Assembly: GCA_002399405.1 (NCBI GenBank)
Contig: DHDP01000013.1
Span: 171,329 to 235,328, forward strand
Direction of reading: 5' to 3'
Length of the DNA stretch: 64,000 nucleotides
Source of the DNA: Treponema sp. UBA4873
GTDB taxonomy: Bacteria > Spirochaetota > Spirochaetia > Treponematales > Treponemataceae
A program made the translations under genes and the position numbers. Position 1 is the first letter of the stretch. Every line of letters starts with the position of its first letter. This document shows, piece by piece, positions 58,097-64,000 of the stretch. A model generated the notes under the pieces. The model searched no databases and was not told where the DNA came from. It saw nothing but the letters and a program-made list of their open reading frames with translations.

Positions 58097-59056
58097 TCAC
58101 AAAAGCAGCGCTTTCTGAAAATGTTCGTTCAGAAAATCCGTTGAATGCATAAAATCGCTTCTTTCTTTTTCCGTTAAGTCGAACGATAAAATCTCCGCGG
58201 CGCCGCTTCTGTTTATTTTTGTCGGAACACTGGCGAACACGCCCGTTACGCCGTATTCTCCTTCCAGCAAACTCGAAACCGGCAGAATGCGGTCTTCGTC
58301 GCCGTAAACGGCCTTTACTGTTTCCGCGAGCGCCGCACCGATGCCGAATTCAGTGCATTTTTTCCCGCCTGCAATCGTAAAGGCCCTTTCCCGTACATTT
58401 TTTTCTATCGCACCCAAATCGACGGAATGATATTTCCGGGGATTATCGCGAATGAGAGACAGCAGCGGTTTTCCTCCGATCTGTGCCCACGACCACGGTA
58501 TTGACTGCGTCTCCCCGTGTTCTCCGATTACGTACGCGTTTATCGATTTTGCGTCGTATCCGAATACCGCGGAAAGCTCTGTCCGAAGCCTTGCGGAATC
58601 AAGCGTCGTTCCCGTCGAAAATATTTTTTCCCTCGGCAGGGAAAGTTCGTGCTGGATGTAGTGCGCAATAACGTCGGCAGGGTTCGAAATGCTTATGATG
58701 ATGCCGGAGAAACCCGATTTTTTTATGCTTCCGATTATAGGCTTCACCGCTTCTATCTGAACCTGAAGACTGTCCATCCGCTGTGATTCCGACACAGGAT
58801 GTCCGTCGGATTTAAAAGCCGTCACAAGGAAGTCCGCATCTTTAAAATCAGAATAATCGCCCGACCGTACGATTGTCCGTTTCCCGTGATAAACGACCGC
58901 GTCCTCAAGATCGAGCGCCTGCGACACGGCTTTCTGTCTGTTTGTGTCCACAAAGACGATTTCTTCGACAAGATTCTGCGCGATCAGTTCCGAGGCGGCG
59001 TGCGAGCCGACGTGTCCGGCTCCTATAATGCCAATCTTTCTTCTTGCTGCTGACAT
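58097..59056 (-). CDS. L-lactate/malate dehydrogenase-family 2-hydroxyacid dehydrogenase
   Basis: The 319-residue Rossmann-fold enzyme starts after AAGGAGG. The nucleotide motif is GIIGAGHVGSHAASELI; the active-site region has ISNPADVIAHYIQ and the catalytic His in VIGEHGETQSIPWSWAQIGG. The substrate-specificity loop VTAFKSDGHPVSESQRMDSLQVQ is unlike ordinary LDH (which has GxxQxxGETR), so it may act on a larger 2-oxo acid. In an operon with tauABC-like and nflH genes, oxidation or reduction of a methylthio-2-hydroxy acid is an attractive hypothesis. Confidence 0.88.
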   Translation of the reverse strand: MSAARRKIGIIGAGHVGSHAASELIAQNLVEEIVFVDTNRQKAVSQALDLEDAVVYHGKRTIVRSGDYSDFKDADFLVTAFKSDGHPVSESQRMDSLQVQIEAVKPIIGSIKKSGFSGIIISISNPADVIAHYIQHELSLPREKIFSTGTTLDSARLRTELSAVFGYDAKSINAYVIGEHGETQSIPWSWAQIGGKPLLSLIRDNPRKYHSVDLGAIEKNVRERAFTIAGGKKCTEFGIGAALAETVKAVYGDEDRILPVSSLLEGEYGVTGVFASVPTKINRSGAAEILSFDLTEKERSDFMHSTDFLNEHFQKALLL

Positions 59057-59072
59057 GCAATCCTCCTTTTTC

Positions 59073-59993
59073 CTAATAGCTCCACTTTATTAATTTATGC
59101 CGAATAACATCGACAATAGCGTTCAACCCCGTCACGACAAGCGCAATGAAAAAAATACCGGCTATGGCCTTCGTGTAGTTCGCGAAGCTCAGCGACACGC
59201 GGACGTAATATCCCATTCCCGCATCGGCGCCGAGCATTTCAGCCGCCGTCAGCGTCATCAGCGCAGTCGCCAGATGTATGGGAAGCCCGTTTATGATGCG
59301 GGGGAGATTAAAAGGAATAATAATTTTAAACAATATCACGGGCGTCGACAGATTGAGCGCACGCGCCGAATTAATAATTTTCACTTCGACAAAAGCTGTG
59401 TTGTTTATGGCTCCCATAAACGTTCCCCAGAAAATACTCAGAAAAATCACGAACAGCGACGCGGTTCTGAACGTAGGCATTATTAAGACGACATAGGGTG
59501 TGTAAATGAGCGGCGGTACGGTGGAAATAGCCTTGGCAACCGGGTAGATCGCGTTTGTCAGTCTTTTATTCCATCCGACGAGCGTTCCCAGGATGACCGC
59601 CGAAAACATAGCCGTCGTCATGCCGACAACAAGCAGATACATCGAACTGAAAAAACCGAGAATGATTGTCCTATAATCCTCTGCAAAAACATTAAAAACG
59701 TTCTCCGGCGCGGGCACAAACACATACGGAAACAGATTCAGCCGGGAAACGACCAGCTCCCAGACAAACAAAAAAAGATAAATAAAACCGACTATATCTT
59801 TTACCGCCTGTTTTTTCCCGGGATTGCCCGTTTGAACAATAAAAATTATTTCGATTACGAAAAGAACAATTATAAATACGAGCGGACTGCTCAACCCAAG
59901 CCTCATCTGAACTGCGTATCTGCTCGGAAACAAAAAGCACGCGAAGATAAGTACGAACAAAACGTTAGGTATGTTAATAATTCGTTCCTTCAT
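59073..59993 (-). CDS. SsuC/TauC-like ABC transporter permease
   Basis: The 306-residue permease has about seven hydrophobic segments including an N-terminal pair (LFVLIFACFLFPS; VFIIVLFVIEIIFIV-type) and the EAA-like loop NNTAFVEVKIINSARALNLSTPVILFKIIIPFNLPRII. Like the permease at 23646 it is longer than typical SsuC. It overlaps the ATPase stop by four bases. It is part of the second sulfonate-type importer of the window. Confidence 0.88.
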   Translation of the reverse strand: MKERIINIPNVLFVLIFACFLFPSRYAVQMRLGLSSPLVFIIVLFVIEIIFIVQTGNPGKKQAVKDIVGFIYLFLFVWELVVSRLNLFPYVFVPAPENVFNVFAEDYRTIILGFFSSMYLLVVGMTTAMFSAVILGTLVGWNKRLTNAIYPVAKAISTVPPLIYTPYVVLIMPTFRTASLFVIFLSIFWGTFMGAINNTAFVEVKIINSARALNLSTPVILFKIIIPFNLPRIINGLPIHLATALMTLTAAEMLGADAGMGYYVRVSLSFANYTKAIAGIFFIALVVTGLNAIVDVIRHKLIKWSY

Positions 59994-60808
59994 ATATTCA
60001 CCTCGTCTTCGTTGATGAACGCCGGAATATCGTCATAGAATAATTTTTTCAGCTTCTGATTCAGCGCTTTATATTCTTTACTCTCCATTACGTCGTCGCG
60101 CACACGCGGACGGGGAATATTAACATCCAGAATGCTGTGAATGTGCTTCGGCATCATGAGAACGATTCTGTCAGCCAGCAGTTCGGCTTCATTCAAATCA
60201 TGCGTGACAAAAACAACTGTTTTCTTCGATTCGTCTCCGAGCCACAATTTCAGAAGCAAATCCTGCAGATTCCCCCTGATTTTCGCGTCGAGCGCTCCGA
60301 ACGGTTCGTCGAGCAGAAGGATTTCAGGATTGCACGCCATAGCACGCGCGATCGCGACGCGCTGCTGCATGCCTCCCGACAAAGCCCCCGGCAGCGAGTC
60401 CTCGAATCCGCACAGCTCCACTTTCTTCAGAAAATCCTTCGCAATCACGACGGAATCTTTCTTAGTGATTTTCTCCCGCTGTTTATTCGTCTCATAGACT
60501 GCAAACGCTACGTTCTGCAGCGCGCTCATCCAGGGAAAAAGCGAGTAATTCTGAAAAACAACGGCACGATCAACTCCCGGACCGGTAACTTTTTTGCCGT
60601 TAATAGACACCGTTCCTCTTGTCGCGCTCTGCAATCCTTCTATCACGCTCAGCAGCGTGCTTTTTCCGCAGCCGCTTGAACCGACGATGCAGATAAATTC
60701 TCCCTTATCAATCGTAAGGTTGATTCCTTTCAACGCCTCATACGGCGTGTTTTCTTCAGTACCATACGTCAGGCCGAGATCTTTTATTTCAATAACAGGT
60801 TCTGCCAT
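59990..60808 (-). CDS. SsuB/TauB-like ABC transporter ATPase
   Basis: The 272-residue ATPase has Walker A GSSGCGKST, signature LSGGMQQRVAIAR and Walker B ILLLDEPFGALD, with FPWMSAL at the Q loop as in nitrate/sulfonate systems. It is the first gene after the intra-operon attenuator that separates it from nflH and the DUF2292 gene. It should be made only when the attenuator reads through. Confidence 0.92.
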   Translation of the reverse strand: MAEPVIEIKDLGLTYGTEENTPYEALKGINLTIDKGEFICIVGSSGCGKSTLLSVIEGLQSATRGTVSINGKKVTGPGVDRAVVFQNYSLFPWMSALQNVAFAVYETNKQREKITKKDSVVIAKDFLKKVELCGFEDSLPGALSGGMQQRVAIARAMACNPEILLLDEPFGALDAKIRGNLQDLLLKLWLGDESKKTVVFVTHDLNEAELLADRIVLMMPKHIHSILDVNIPRPRVRDDVMESKEYKALNQKLKKLFYDDIPAFINEDEVNI

Positions 60809-60832
60809 ACCGCCTCTCTGGTTCCCGTAAAT

Positions 60833-60922
60833 AAAAAAGGTCCCGACACCGCTCTGTCAGATATGCGGTATCGGGACCTCCGGTTTTCCGGTCAGTCCGT
60901 CGGAAACTGTCTGTTTTTTCCG
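60833..60922 (-). ncRNA. Sulfur attenuator 4, between DUF2292 and the tauB-like gene
   Basis: In transcript sense: hairpin CGGAAA...TTTCCG (60901-60922), then core CTGACCGGAAAACCGGAGGT in a hairpin with outer stem GGAC/GTCC (60874-60898), overlapping the terminator GGTCCCGATACCGC/GCGGTGTCGGGACC with T run (60833-60878). No promoter precedes it, so it acts inside the nflH transcript. Relative to the other copies both outer stems have changed in compensating ways (GGAAC/GTTCC to GGAC/GTCC). Confidence 0.75.
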
Positions 60923-60951
60923 ACACGTTTTGTTCTTAAAAACGAATATTA

Positions 60952-61125
60952 TTATTTATCAAAACGGACTTTTTCGTTCTTATCAACCTGAATGATTTTT
61001 CCGTCCTGAATGTATATGGTTACGGAGCCATATTTAATATTCTGTACGTATTCTTCGATCATCTGCCAGCACGTCCCTTTGGGAGGACTTGCGGCGGCAG
61101 TCGCGTCGTCAGATTTTGTAGTCAT
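60952..61125 (-). CDS. DUF2292 (YezD-type) small protein
   Basis: The 57-residue protein has the DUF2292 signature YGSVTIYIQDGKIIQVDKNEKVRF at its C-terminal half. Its ATG (61125) lies inside the last codons of nflH (17-base overlap with its stop), so translation is coupled. YezD-type proteins recur in sulfur-controlled operons, but no biochemical role is known. A longer frame to 61167 reads further into nflH and is not needed. Tight coupling to the NifH-like protein suggests that it acts with it. Confidence 0.8.
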   Translation of the reverse strand: MTTKSDDATAAASPPKGTCWQMIEEYVQNIKYGSVTIYIQDGKIIQVDKNEKVRFDK

Positions 61126-61960
61126 CGGCGTTGTCCATGAGGCCGTGCTCCATAAGAATCTGTTCAAGCCGTTCCTGCGTCATCGGTGTAGGAATGGTGA
61201 ACATATCGTTTTCATCAATCTTCTGCGCAAGTGTACGATATTCGTTCGCCTGATTGCTCTCCGGTTTATACTCAATAACCGTCTTCTTCCTGATTTCAGC
61301 CTGCTGAACGACATTATCACGCGGGATAAAATAAATAAGCTGCGTGTTGAGTTCCTTCGCAAACGCTTTCAGCAGTTCTATCTCGCGGTCGACCATACGG
61401 CTGTTGCAGATAACACCTCCGAGACGGACTTTCCCGTTCGCAGCATACCGCGCGATTCCCTTTGAAATATTGTTCGCAGCATACAGCGCCATCATCTCGC
61501 CGGAAGCGACGATATAAATCTCCTGCGCCTTTCCCTCCCTGATGGGCATTGCGAAACCGCCGCAGACAACGTCGCCGAGAACGTCGTAGAACACATAGTC
61601 GAGATCTTCCGTATACGCTCCAAGGTTTTCAAGCATGCTGATAGACGTAATGATTCCGCGGCCTGCGCATCCGACACCCGGTTCAGGCCCGCCTGATTCC
61701 ACGCAACGGATTCCGCCGAATCCCGTCTTTTCCAAATCAGAAAGTTTTATATCCTGTTTGTTGTCGCGGATTGTATCGAGAACAGTTTTCTGATGAAGTC
61801 CGCCGAGCAGCAGACGCGTCGAATCCGCCTTCGGATCGCAACCGACTACAAGAATATTTTTTTTTATCTCAGCAAGTCCGGCGGTAAGGTTCTGGGTCGT
61901 CGTAGACTTCCCTATTCCGCCTTTCCCGTAAATCGCTATCTGCCGTAACTTTTTTGCCAT
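61109..61960 (-). CDS. NifH-like nitrogenase iron-protein homologue (nflH/marH-like)
   Basis: The 283-residue ATP-dependent reductase starts at the ATG at 61960 after GGGAGGAG. The P loop GKGGIGKST lies at residues 9-17. The two cluster-ligating Cys positions are in GVGCAGRGIITS and VLGDVVCGGFAMPIREGKA, with the conserved Arg of GCAGRG. It should form a [4Fe-4S]-bridged dimer delivering electrons to a NifDK-like partner. It is the only NifH in the window, so it may serve nflDK at 34.7-37.4 kb and the partner at the right edge. The sulfur-type promoter argues against nitrogen regulation. It could in principle also reflect a true nif gene; the neighbours make that less likely. Confidence 0.88.
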   Translation of the reverse strand: MAKKLRQIAIYGKGGIGKSTTTQNLTAGLAEIKKNILVVGCDPKADSTRLLLGGLHQKTVLDTIRDNKQDIKLSDLEKTGFGGIRCVESGGPEPGVGCAGRGIITSISMLENLGAYTEDLDYVFYDVLGDVVCGGFAMPIREGKAQEIYIVASGEMMALYAANNISKGIARYAANGKVRLGGVICNSRMVDREIELLKAFAKELNTQLIYFIPRDNVVQQAEIRKKTVIEYKPESNQANEYRTLAQKIDENDMFTIPTPMTQERLEQILMEHGLMDNADDYKI

Positions 61961-61977
61961 ATCTCCTCCCATAAGAA

Positions 61978-62027
61978 CTCTGCTTCCGGCGGTACGACAG
62001 GAGAACATACAGCCGGAAGCAGTTGGA
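61978..62027 (-). other. Leader hairpin of the nflH operon
   Basis: In transcript sense CTGCTTCCGGC...GCCGGAAGCAG forms an 11-bp stem with a 21-base loop between the operator and the nflH ribosome site. It replaces the attenuator seen in other sulfur leaders and has no T run. It may protect the 5' end of the mRNA. Confidence 0.6.
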
Positions 62028-62036
62028 CTTTAATTT

Positions 62037-62092
62037 ACCTACCATTTCTATAGGTTTTTCGGTATAATACTGTTGCATCATTGATTTGTCAA
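62037..62092 (-). promoter_or_regulatory. Promoter with Rrf2-type operator (nflH operon)
   Basis: On the minus strand, TTGACA (62087-62092) and TATTAT (62064-62069) are 17 bases apart. The operator is 62037-62055 (ACCTATAGAAATGGTAGGT in transcript sense). ACTGAAATA precedes the -35. Spacing is identical to the cysK promoter. Confidence 0.75.
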
Positions 62093-62133
62093 GTATTTCA
62101 GTAGTTATTTATGGCTATTTTTTACTAAATCAC

Positions 62134-62202
62134 TTGACAATACAAACTGCCTTCAGTATAGTCTGAAACATAATTTACTATTTTCCTATTATTTTAGTAG
62201 GT
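62134..62202 (+). promoter_or_regulatory. Promoter with Rrf2-type operator (NifB-like operon)
   Basis: TTGACA (62134-62139) and TATAGT (62157-62162) are 17 bases apart, followed by the palindrome TCCTATTATTTTAGTAGGT (62184-62202). It is divergent from the nflH promoter, so a shared regulator can control both sides. Confidence 0.75.
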
Positions 62203-62235
62203 TTACTGATTCAGTATCAGCAGGGAGGAGCAAGC

Positions 62236-63174
62236 ATGCAGACGCAGGATTTTATCAGGAAAGAACATCCCTGTTTCGGAGACTGCAAACCGAACAAAGG
62301 ACGCATACATCTGCCGGTAAGTCCGGGATGCAATATAGAATGCCGCTTCTGCTCGCGGAAAATCAATGAAACCGAACAGCGTCCGGGTGTAACGTCTGCC
62401 GTTATAAAACCGGAAGACACGCCCGTCATTATCAGAGAGGCGCTTGCACGCTGTCCGGAAATTACGGTCGTCGGTATCGCGGGTCCCGGGGACACGCTTG
62501 CGACAGACTACGCACTCGAAACATTCCGCATAGTAAAGAAGGAATTTCCGCAGCTCCTTACATGCATGAGCACGAACGGTCTGCTTCTTGCTGAAAAAGC
62601 CGGCGAAATAATCGACGTGGGAATCGACACGCTCACGGTCACTGTAAACTCAGTCGACCCGGAAACGGAATCGAAGCTCAACAGGCGCATAAGCTGGCAC
62701 GGAAAAATCTACGAAGGTACGGAAGGTGCGGAAATACTGATTTCCAATCAGCTTGAAGGAATCCGCCGGATATGCCGGGCAGGTATGCTCGTCAAAGTAA
62801 ATACGGTGCTTGTTCCCGGAATAAACGATACGCATATAGAAGAAACGGCCGCCGCAGTCGCGGAAGCAGGTGCAATGATTTACAACATCATTCCGCTCAT
62901 TCCGCAGAACGAGCTTGCGGGATATCCCGCCCCGACGTGCCGGCAGCTTGACGACGCACGCACCGCGGCGGGCAGATACATCGACGTTTTCCGCCACTGC
63001 GCCCACTGCCGCGCCGACGCGATCGGAGTTCCGGGCGTGTACGATATCGGCAGCCAGATATATCTGAAACGGATAGCGGAAGCAAGCGGTCTGCATCTTG
63101 CAGGGACCGACACAGCGTTCGACGAAGCGGCAAAGATATATGCGGCGCAGACAGAAACATTTTCACACGGCTGA
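62236..63174 (+). CDS. NifB-like radical SAM cofactor-maturation protein (marB-like)
   Basis: The 312-residue radical SAM protein matches the catalytic part of NifB: HPCFGDC (Cys 13, 17), the conserved His25, the CNIECRFC motif (Cys 32, 36, 39), VVGIAGPGDTLA, CMSTNGLLL and NTVLVPGINDTHI. NifB makes the carbide-centred Fe-S precursor of nitrogenase cofactors. The C-terminal NifX domain found in many NifB proteins is absent; a separate NifX-like protein is encoded next. The gene indicates that the nitrogenase-like enzyme has a NifB-type complex cofactor. The ribosome site is GGGAGGAG. Confidence 0.9.
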   Translation: MQTQDFIRKEHPCFGDCKPNKGRIHLPVSPGCNIECRFCSRKINETEQRPGVTSAVIKPEDTPVIIREALARCPEITVVGIAGPGDTLATDYALETFRIVKKEFPQLLTCMSTNGLLLAEKAGEIIDVGIDTLTVTVNSVDPETESKLNRRISWHGKIYEGTEGAEILISNQLEGIRRICRAGMLVKVNTVLVPGINDTHIEETAAAVAEAGAMIYNIIPLIPQNELAGYPAPTCRQLDDARTAAGRYIDVFRHCAHCRADAIGVPGVYDIGSQIYLKRIAEASGLHLAGTDTAFDEAAKIYAAQTETFSHG

Positions 63175-63396
63175 GACGGACGGATGACATCCGTGTCATC
63201 CGTCCTCTGCGGGAAAATCCCGGGGCGAATTACCGCTGCTATGATTTTCCCGCTTCACTGTACCGCGCATCCGTGCGCGGCATGAGTCGGACGGATGACA
63301 TCCATGTCATCCGTCCTCTGCAGGAAAATCCCGGGGTGGATTACCGCTGCTATGATTTTCCCGCTTCACCAGACCGCGCATCCGTGCGCGGCAGGG
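63175..63396 (+). repeat. Tandem pair of 111-base structured repeats
   Basis: Two units (63175-63285 and 63286-63396), more than 90 percent identical by eye, lie between the NifB-like and NifX-like genes. Each holds three hairpins: A, GGACGGATGACA/TGTCATCCGTCC (12 bp); B, a stem GGGAAAATC/GATTTTCCC enclosing a conserved 23-base loop ending ATTACCGCTGCTAT; C, CCGCGC/GCGCGG. Most differences are outside the stems or at stem ends. Function unknown; may be a tandem regulatory RNA, mRNA stabiliser or REP-like element. Confidence 0.75.
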
Positions 63397-63401
63397 GGCG
63401 A

Positions 63402-63421
63402 ACCGCGCTTCACTTCGCGGT
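63402..63421 (+). other. Small hairpin before the NifX-like ribosome site
   Basis: ACCGCG/CGCGGT stem with loop CTTCACTT ends just before the ribosome site TATGGAGGAG, so it may modulate access to the NifX-like start. Confidence 0.4.
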
Positions 63422-63433
63422 ATGGAGGAGTAT

Positions 63434-63796
63434 ATGTATAAGGTTGCGGTTGCGACGAGCGACGGTAAAAACGTCGACACGCATTTCGGACACGCGGAGG
63501 ACTTTACGATCTTCACCGTTGAAGACGACGGGTCCTTCAGGGAAACGGAACGACGGAAAGCCGTTCCAGCGTGCGGAGGGGAATGCGAAGCGGATTCGAT
63601 GGAACAGGCTGCGGAAAATCTGAAGGACGTGGAGTATGTACTCGTCGCGCGCATCGGACCGAACGCAGTAAAGACACTCGCCCGACGCGGCATCACCGCG
63701 TTCGACGTCGTCATGAGCGTGGGAGAGGCGATTAACAGGATTCATATATACCGCACGAAAACTGCGCCGAAGATTGTGCAGCATACATGCAAATAG
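63434..63796 (+). CDS. NifX/NafY-like cofactor-carrier protein
   Basis: The 120-residue protein of the dinitrogenase iron-molybdenum cofactor family (NifX, NifB C-terminal domain, NafY) starts at the ATG at 63434, after GGAGGAG; the ATG at 63422 has the site inside the coding sequence. Features are VAVATSDGKNVDTHFGHAEDFTIF and ALARRGITAFDVVMSVGEAI-like strands, with C-terminal QHTCK. NifX-type proteins carry cofactor precursors between NifB and the assembly or target protein. It complements the NifB-like gene that lacks this domain. Confidence 0.88.
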   Translation: MYKVAVATSDGKNVDTHFGHAEDFTIFTVEDDGSFRETERRKAVPACGGECEADSMEQAAENLKDVEYVLVARIGPNAVKTLARRGITAFDVVMSVGEAINRIHIYRTKTAPKIVQHTCK

Positions 63797-63804
63797 GAGG
63801 AGAT

Positions 63805-64000
63805 ATGCCATTCAACTTTAACAATTCAAACGTGGGCCCGCGCGAGACGCGCCTCGGCTCAATCACCGGATATGCGGGAGATCTGGAAAATCTCGTGTAC
63901 TGCTCGCACAACGGTTCGCTTAAAAACAAGGAACGCTGTTTCAGCCAGTCAAGCTCCTGTCTGTCTGGCTGCGCGCTCAGCCAGCTTCTCGGTATCCGCA
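63805..64000 (+). CDS. Nitrogenase component 1-like subunit (NifD/K/E/N family), 3' truncated by window
   Basis: The first 65 residues are visible, starting after AGGAGGAG eight bases downstream of the NifX-like stop. The N terminus RETRLGSITGYAGDLENLVYC, then ERCFSQSSSCLSGCALSQL, has a dense Cys set (C-x8-C-x3-C) typical of nitrogenase-like group proteins rather than canonical NifD or NifK. It may be a scaffold (NifE/N-like) or a second catalytic subunit. Its partner is presumably to the right of the window. It differs from the nflD and nflK at 34.7-37.4 kb. Confidence 0.75.
   Translation, partial: MPFNFNNSNVGPRETRLGSITGYAGDLENLVYCSHNGSLKNKERCFSQSSSCLSGCALSQLLGIR

Noticed and set aside
63175..63396. 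CRISPR array
   Set aside because: Only two contiguous units of 111 bases without spacers, and no cas genes.
61109..64000. Canonical nitrogen-fixation operon
   Set aside because: Neighbours are sulfur transporters, promoters share the sulfur operator, the component 1 N terminus at 63805 is not NifD or NifK, and no nifENV is visible. It is not excluded for sequence outside the window.

Overview
The window looks like a spirochaete chromosome, most likely Treponema or a close relative. This is inferred from many solute-binding lipoproteins with short lipoboxes, a small outer-membrane porin of treponemal style, roughly half GC and a dense gene layout. Nothing in the window names the species. No rRNA, insertion sequence, phage or CRISPR array was seen; there is one tRNA gene (Val, anticodon TAC).

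Layout. 1-2743: the 3' part of an Aquifex-type aconitase and a ComFB-domain protein. 2819-7732: tRNA-Val and a small sugar-acid/permease operon (two mandelate racemase/enolase-family paralogues around an APC permease) with a convergent GntR regulator. 8060-10219: a chemoreceptor. From about 10.4 kb to the right edge the content is overwhelmingly sulfur acquisition. It includes a PepT-like peptidase, four tandem Xi-class glutathione S-transferase paralogues, a GNAT acetyltransferase, four polar-amino-acid (cystine-type) ABC systems, two MetNIQ systems, two sulfonate/taurine-type (SsuABC/TauABC-like) systems, cysteine synthase, a MetE-like enzyme, a Cys/Met-metabolism PLP enzyme and M20 amidohydrolases. 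At 30.1-34.6 kb there is an insert of metal/redox character: a two-component system, an HMA-TauE-cupredoxin fusion and a DUF2318 protein.

The standout content is a nitrogenase-like (Nif-like, Nfl) reductase scattered through this sulfur island. It comprises NifD-like and NifK-like subunits behind a HisC-type aminotransferase and a GldA/HcxA-type dehydrogenase (34674-39611), a NifH-like reductase followed by a DUF2292 small protein (60952-61960), and, divergently, a NifB-like radical SAM protein, a NifX-like protein and the start of another NifD/K-type subunit (62236-64000). The setting matches a sulfur-salvage nitrogenase-like enzyme of the methylthio-alkane reductase kind rather than N2 fixation. 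The substrate here is not known.

Regulation ties the loci together. Eight sigma70-type promoters carry a 19-bp palindrome close to ACCTACTAAAATAGTAGGT, of the type bound by Rrf2-family (IscR/CymR-like) regulators. Four leaders or junctions carry a near-identical attenuator: a hairpin with core CTGACYGGANAACCGGAGGT whose 3' arm is also the 5' arm of an intrinsic terminator. I cannot match it to a known riboswitch or T-box class. It sits before cysK, before a cystine-type ABC operon, before the dehydrogenase-aminotransferase-nflDK operon, and inside the nflH-DUF2292-tauBC operon. My reading is that a sulfur-sensing repressor and a new RNA attenuator jointly control a nitrogenase-like sulfur-scavenging regulon.
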